Positions 37,121 to 39,057 of a stretch of DNA of 39,057 nt are shown here, piece by piece. Made by a program: the position numbers and the translations under genes. Location: positions 1-39,057 of IMG/VR virus record IMGVR_UViG_3300007735_000707; one strand, 5' to 3'. The stretch's first letter is position 1. The number at the start of each line of letters is the position of its first letter. A model generated the notes under the pieces. That model was not told the origin of the DNA. It searched no databases and saw nothing but the letters and a program-made list of their open reading frames with translations. Source of the DNA: a virus.

Positions 37121-37504
37121 ATGGCAGATTATTCAGTATCTAACAAACTTGGGTTTAAACGTAGTAAAGACGGAGACTCAGGGAACTTCATTGATGGTTT
37201 CGTTAGCCATTCCGTTGTTGCACGCGAACTCCACCTCGAAGTAAATCTTGGCAACATAACAAAAGAATTATCTGAACTGCTTATATCTAAGCACAAAGAT
37301 TATGGTCCGAAGAATATTTCACAAGCACCAGGCGGTGCAATCAATGGCTTGCGTGTACGTATGCACGATAAGTTGGCACGCATTAATAACTTGATTGACA
37401 GTGGCGCAAGCCCTGAGCACGAATCTCTTGAGGATTCCTTCAAGGATATGGCTAACTATGCAATCATTGGACTGCTAGTTCTAAGAGGCAAGTGGGATGA
37501 ATGA
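37121..37504 (+). CDS. Nucleotide-modification-associated domain 1 (Nmad1)-like protein, 127 aa
   Basis: Pattern LISKHKDYGPKNI, then GLRVRMHDKLARINNLID, then ESLEDSFKDMANYAIIGLLV; this is the hallmark of the family often described as nucleotide-modification-associated domain 1 (DUF1599-like). Such proteins are linked by context to modified bases or dNTP handling; the biochemical role is not settled. GAGGAAAT lies before the ATG. Confidence 0.78.
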   Translation: MADYSVSNKLGFKRSKDGDSGNFIDGFVSHSVVARELHLEVNLGNITKELSELLISKHKDYGPKNISQAPGGAINGLRVRMHDKLARINNLIDSGASPEHESLEDSFKDMANYAIIGLLVLRGKWDE

Positions 37505-37887
37505 AAGAGCAGGAGTTATTTAACTGGTTAAAGGCAGAGCACTTCCCAGATTTAGTACACTCCCCAGAATTATTCGACGGCTTCGACTGCATTACAGATG
37601 AGTATAAGATGTTCATTGAACTTAAGTCTCGCAACACACACTACGATACGTTGCTGCTTGAGAAGAAGAAGTATGACTTCCTTATCACTAAGTCTACTGA
37701 ACTTGGGTTAACACCCTATTACATTAACTACACGCCAGAAGGTGTGTGGTCTTTCCGTCTTGATTTAATTCCTAACATTGTGTGGGAAGACAAGTGGTTG
37801 CCAGTAACAACAGAGTTTGCAAACAAGAACAAGATGATGAAACCAGTTACCTTCCTCAAGATAGTGGATGGGACAAAGATTAAATGA
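37501..37887 (+). CDS. PD-(D/E)XK nuclease-like protein, 128 aa
   Basis: PELFDGFDCITDEYKMFIEL followed by KSRNTHYD: Asp, then Glu-x-Lys (IELKSR), with flanking beta strands, matching a small PD-(D/E)XK domain. The middle EKKKYDFLITKSTELGLTPY resembles the helix-strand that follows the core. Could be an endonuclease for DNA breakdown, recombination or packaging. ATGA-coupled at both ends. Confidence 0.65.
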   Translation: MKEQELFNWLKAEHFPDLVHSPELFDGFDCITDEYKMFIELKSRNTHYDTLLLEKKKYDFLITKSTELGLTPYYINYTPEGVWSFRLDLIPNIVWEDKWLPVTTEFANKNKMMKPVTFLKIVDGTKIK

Positions 37888-38132
37888 CTCACGATGAATT
37901 GCTGATTGAAATCAATCGCAGATTAGAAGTTGCTTTATATAACGGTGACCCACAATCTATTCACGCCCTTCGTGCAGTAGTGGAATTGCATAAGCCTACC
38001 GATAACTATGCTGGAAATGTTTGCGGGTATTGTTTCGGTTTGGCTTATGAATCAACTGGCTTATCAATGGATTATGAAGATTATGTTTATCCCTGCCCCA
38101 CTATTCAGGCTATTGAGAAGGAACTTGAATGA
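37884..38132 (+). CDS. Cys-knuckle actinophage protein, 82 aa
   Basis: N-terminal helix LIEINRRLEVALYNG, then NVCGYCFGLAYEST and VYPCPTIQAIEKELE. The CxxC plus YPCPT pattern is one I associate with many actinophage small proteins, usually near replication genes; the role is not known. Four-base overlaps with both neighbours. Confidence 0.75.
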   Translation: MTHDELLIEINRRLEVALYNGDPQSIHALRAVVELHKPTDNYAGNVCGYCFGLAYESTGLSMDYEDYVYPCPTIQAIEKELE

Positions 38133-38818
38133 CAATCGAGTGGGAGAGAATCCAGAACTGGCAGTATGTAGTTGATGCAGTAAGTTCTGAATACTCACGC
38201 AAGTTTCCAACCATTGACATAGAAGACATCAGACAGTCTCTCTATCAGTGGTTTGTTGAGCACCCAAATAAGTTAGATACCTGGGAAGCAATCGGTGACA
38301 AGGATGCGAAGAACCTTATCTATCGTAGCCTACGCAATCAAGCATTAGATTATTGCAACCATTGGAAAGCAAAGTCTGGTGGCTACGAAACCAGCGATTT
38401 ATTTTTCTATGAAGCAGATATGGTTGAGGCACTCCTGCCTCCTGTACTTCGCGGGGAGTGGGGCGTAACCCACAAGTTAAATCTTGGTAGACCAGGGCGT
38501 CCATCTGCACCTAACGAGGGTGGCAACCTTATGGCTATGATGATTGAGGTTGACTATGCATTCTGGAAACTGCCTAAAGATGACAGGAAGATACTATTCC
38601 TACGCTATGCAGAGTCAATGGAGTTCGGTGACATTGGCAAAGAGTTAGAGATTGGTTCAGAAGATGCGGTGCGGATGCGCCACAAGAGAGCCATTAGAAA
38701 ACTGATTAATAAAATCGGTGGCTTCAAACCATTCCGCGATGATGACGTCGTTCAGTCTGAAGATTCAGGCGTTGATTCTGCTGGGTCTACCCAGAGTGAT
38801 TCACCTACTGAGTCATAG
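38129..38818 (+). CDS. Sigma-70-like protein, 229 aa
   Basis: Possible phage sigma factor or sigma-derived regulator. Residues 30-80 (IEDIRQSLYQWFVEH, NLIYRSLRNQALDYCNHW) resemble region 2. Residues about 165-210 (LPKDDRKILFLRYAESMEFG, IGKELEIGSEDAVRMRHKRA) resemble the region 4 helix-turn-helix. It ends with an acidic Ser/Thr tail. It may direct host RNA polymerase to phage promoters. Its last 67 nt overlap the convergent gene at 38752. Confidence 0.75.
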   Translation: MTIEWERIQNWQYVVDAVSSEYSRKFPTIDIEDIRQSLYQWFVEHPNKLDTWEAIGDKDAKNLIYRSLRNQALDYCNHWKAKSGGYETSDLFFYEADMVEALLPPVLRGEWGVTHKLNLGRPGRPSAPNEGGNLMAMMIEVDYAFWKLPKDDRKILFLRYAESMEFGDIGKELEIGSEDAVRMRHKRAIRKLINKIGGFKPFRDDDVVQSEDSGVDSAGSTQSDSPTES

Positions 38819-38910
38819 AACTCTTCAATCTCTTTACCGCTAGCAAACTGTAACTCTGTGTTGCGTGGCTCACAATTACTGCAACCACCATTCTCACATA
38901 CTGTACACAT
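38752..38910 (-). CDS. Cys-rich small protein, last gene of leftward operon, 52 aa
   Basis: MCTVCENGGCSNCEPRNTEL then GKEIEEFYDSVGESLWVDPA and an acidic end. The CxxC ... CxxC cluster fits one zinc ion. The start at 38910 is chosen because AACAGGAGGATAAG precedes it; an in-frame upstream extension would pass through the FmdB-like gene. Converges on and overlaps the sigma-like gene. Confidence 0.75.
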   Translation of the reverse strand: MCTVCENGGCSNCEPRNTELQFASGKEIEEFYDSVGESLWVDPAESTPESSD

Positions 38911-38911
38911 C

Positions 38912-39057
38912 TTATCCTCCTGTTGAATAGAATCCAGTTCCCTTGAACTGAACCGCTGGTGTGTTGTAAATTCTACTAGATACCTGCCCACAAACGCAAG
39001 TAACTTCATCATCTCGCTCTTCGATTTTGCGATTTATAATTGTTAGTGAATGACACT
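38912..39057 (-). CDS. FmdB-like zinc-ribbon protein, 3' part (duplicate end copy)
   Basis: Second representation of the gene at 1-155, lacking its first nine codons because the contig ends. The last codons FYSTGG and the stop at 38912-38914 are found only here. Differs from the left copy by Leu39 to Ile and one silent change. Confidence 0.85.
   Translation of the reverse strand, partial: CHSLTIINRKIEERDDEVTCVCGQVSSRIYNTPAVQFKGTGFYSTGG
38916..38924 (-). promoter_or_regulatory. Start-associated sequence variant AACAGGAGG
   Basis: Codes for the Thr-Gly-Gly end of the FmdB-like protein and precedes the ATG at 38910. Confidence 0.65.
38931..39057. repeat. Right copy of terminal direct repeat (circular overlap)
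   Basis: Matches 1-127 with two differences (38971 and 39044). Confidence 0.95.

Overview
This 39,057-base window is a complete or nearly complete genome of a tailed phage that probably infects a low-GC actinobacterium. The first 127 bases recur at the end with two mismatches, so the contig closes into a circle of about 38,930 bp. The actinobacterial host is inferred from a phage WhiB-like Fe-S regulator, a GlxR/CRP-type operator, and small zinc-ribbon and sigma-like proteins of kinds common in actinophages. The visibly AT-leaning composition would suit freshwater actinobacteria (inference). The tail looks podovirus-like: there is no tape measure, sheath or long-tail tube, but there are a portal, a gp11-like adaptor, a large tail-nozzle-like protein, and very large candidate internal virion proteins. 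No integrase or repressor was seen, and no DNA polymerase.

Layout. (1) A leftward operon runs from 4338 to 1 and continues through the circular junction to 38752. It holds about 22 small, tightly overlapping genes: WhiB, a secreted lytic transglycosylase, a secreted thermonuclease-like protein, FmdB-like and other Cys-knuckle mini-proteins, and small membrane peptides. (2) A 773-bp gene-free control region (4339-5111) is full of hairpins and palindromes and includes an exact TGTGA-N6-TCACA operator. (3) A rightward late region (5112-32814) encodes the terminase with a TerS-like N-terminus, the portal and a proteasome/HslV-like Ntn hydrolase. These are followed by three large internal or virion proteins, scaffold, an N4-gp56-type capsid protein, and a cluster of Lys-rich mini-proteins. 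It continues with the adaptor, an Ala/Ser/Thr-repeat fibre, a duplicated three-gene tail-adhesin module, a glycosyltransferase, the nozzle, and holin/endolysin/holin, ending in two terminators. (4) A rightward early or replication region (33119-38818) encodes a Cas4/RecB-like nuclease split in two frames, a RecA/DnaB-like ATPase and a Holliday-junction-type nuclease. It also has a primase split into zinc-finger and TOPRIM reading frames, a nucleotide-modification-associated protein, a second PD-(D/E)XK protein and a sigma-like protein. Its last gene converges on, and overlaps, the end of the leftward operon.

The most distinctive feature is a repeated start-associated sequence, AAGACAGGAGAA, directly upstream of start codons. 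It is found only in the leftward and early regions. In intergenic positions it is always preceded by a stem-loop, three of which share a G-rich / AACA loop / C-rich core. Inside the operon the same element also encodes the shared C-terminus KTGE of the upstream proteins. At the head of the early region it can pair with a complementary loop in an 18-bp hairpin, a possible RNA switch. This resembles, but differs in sequence from, the SAS/ESAS elements described in cluster K mycobacteriophages.
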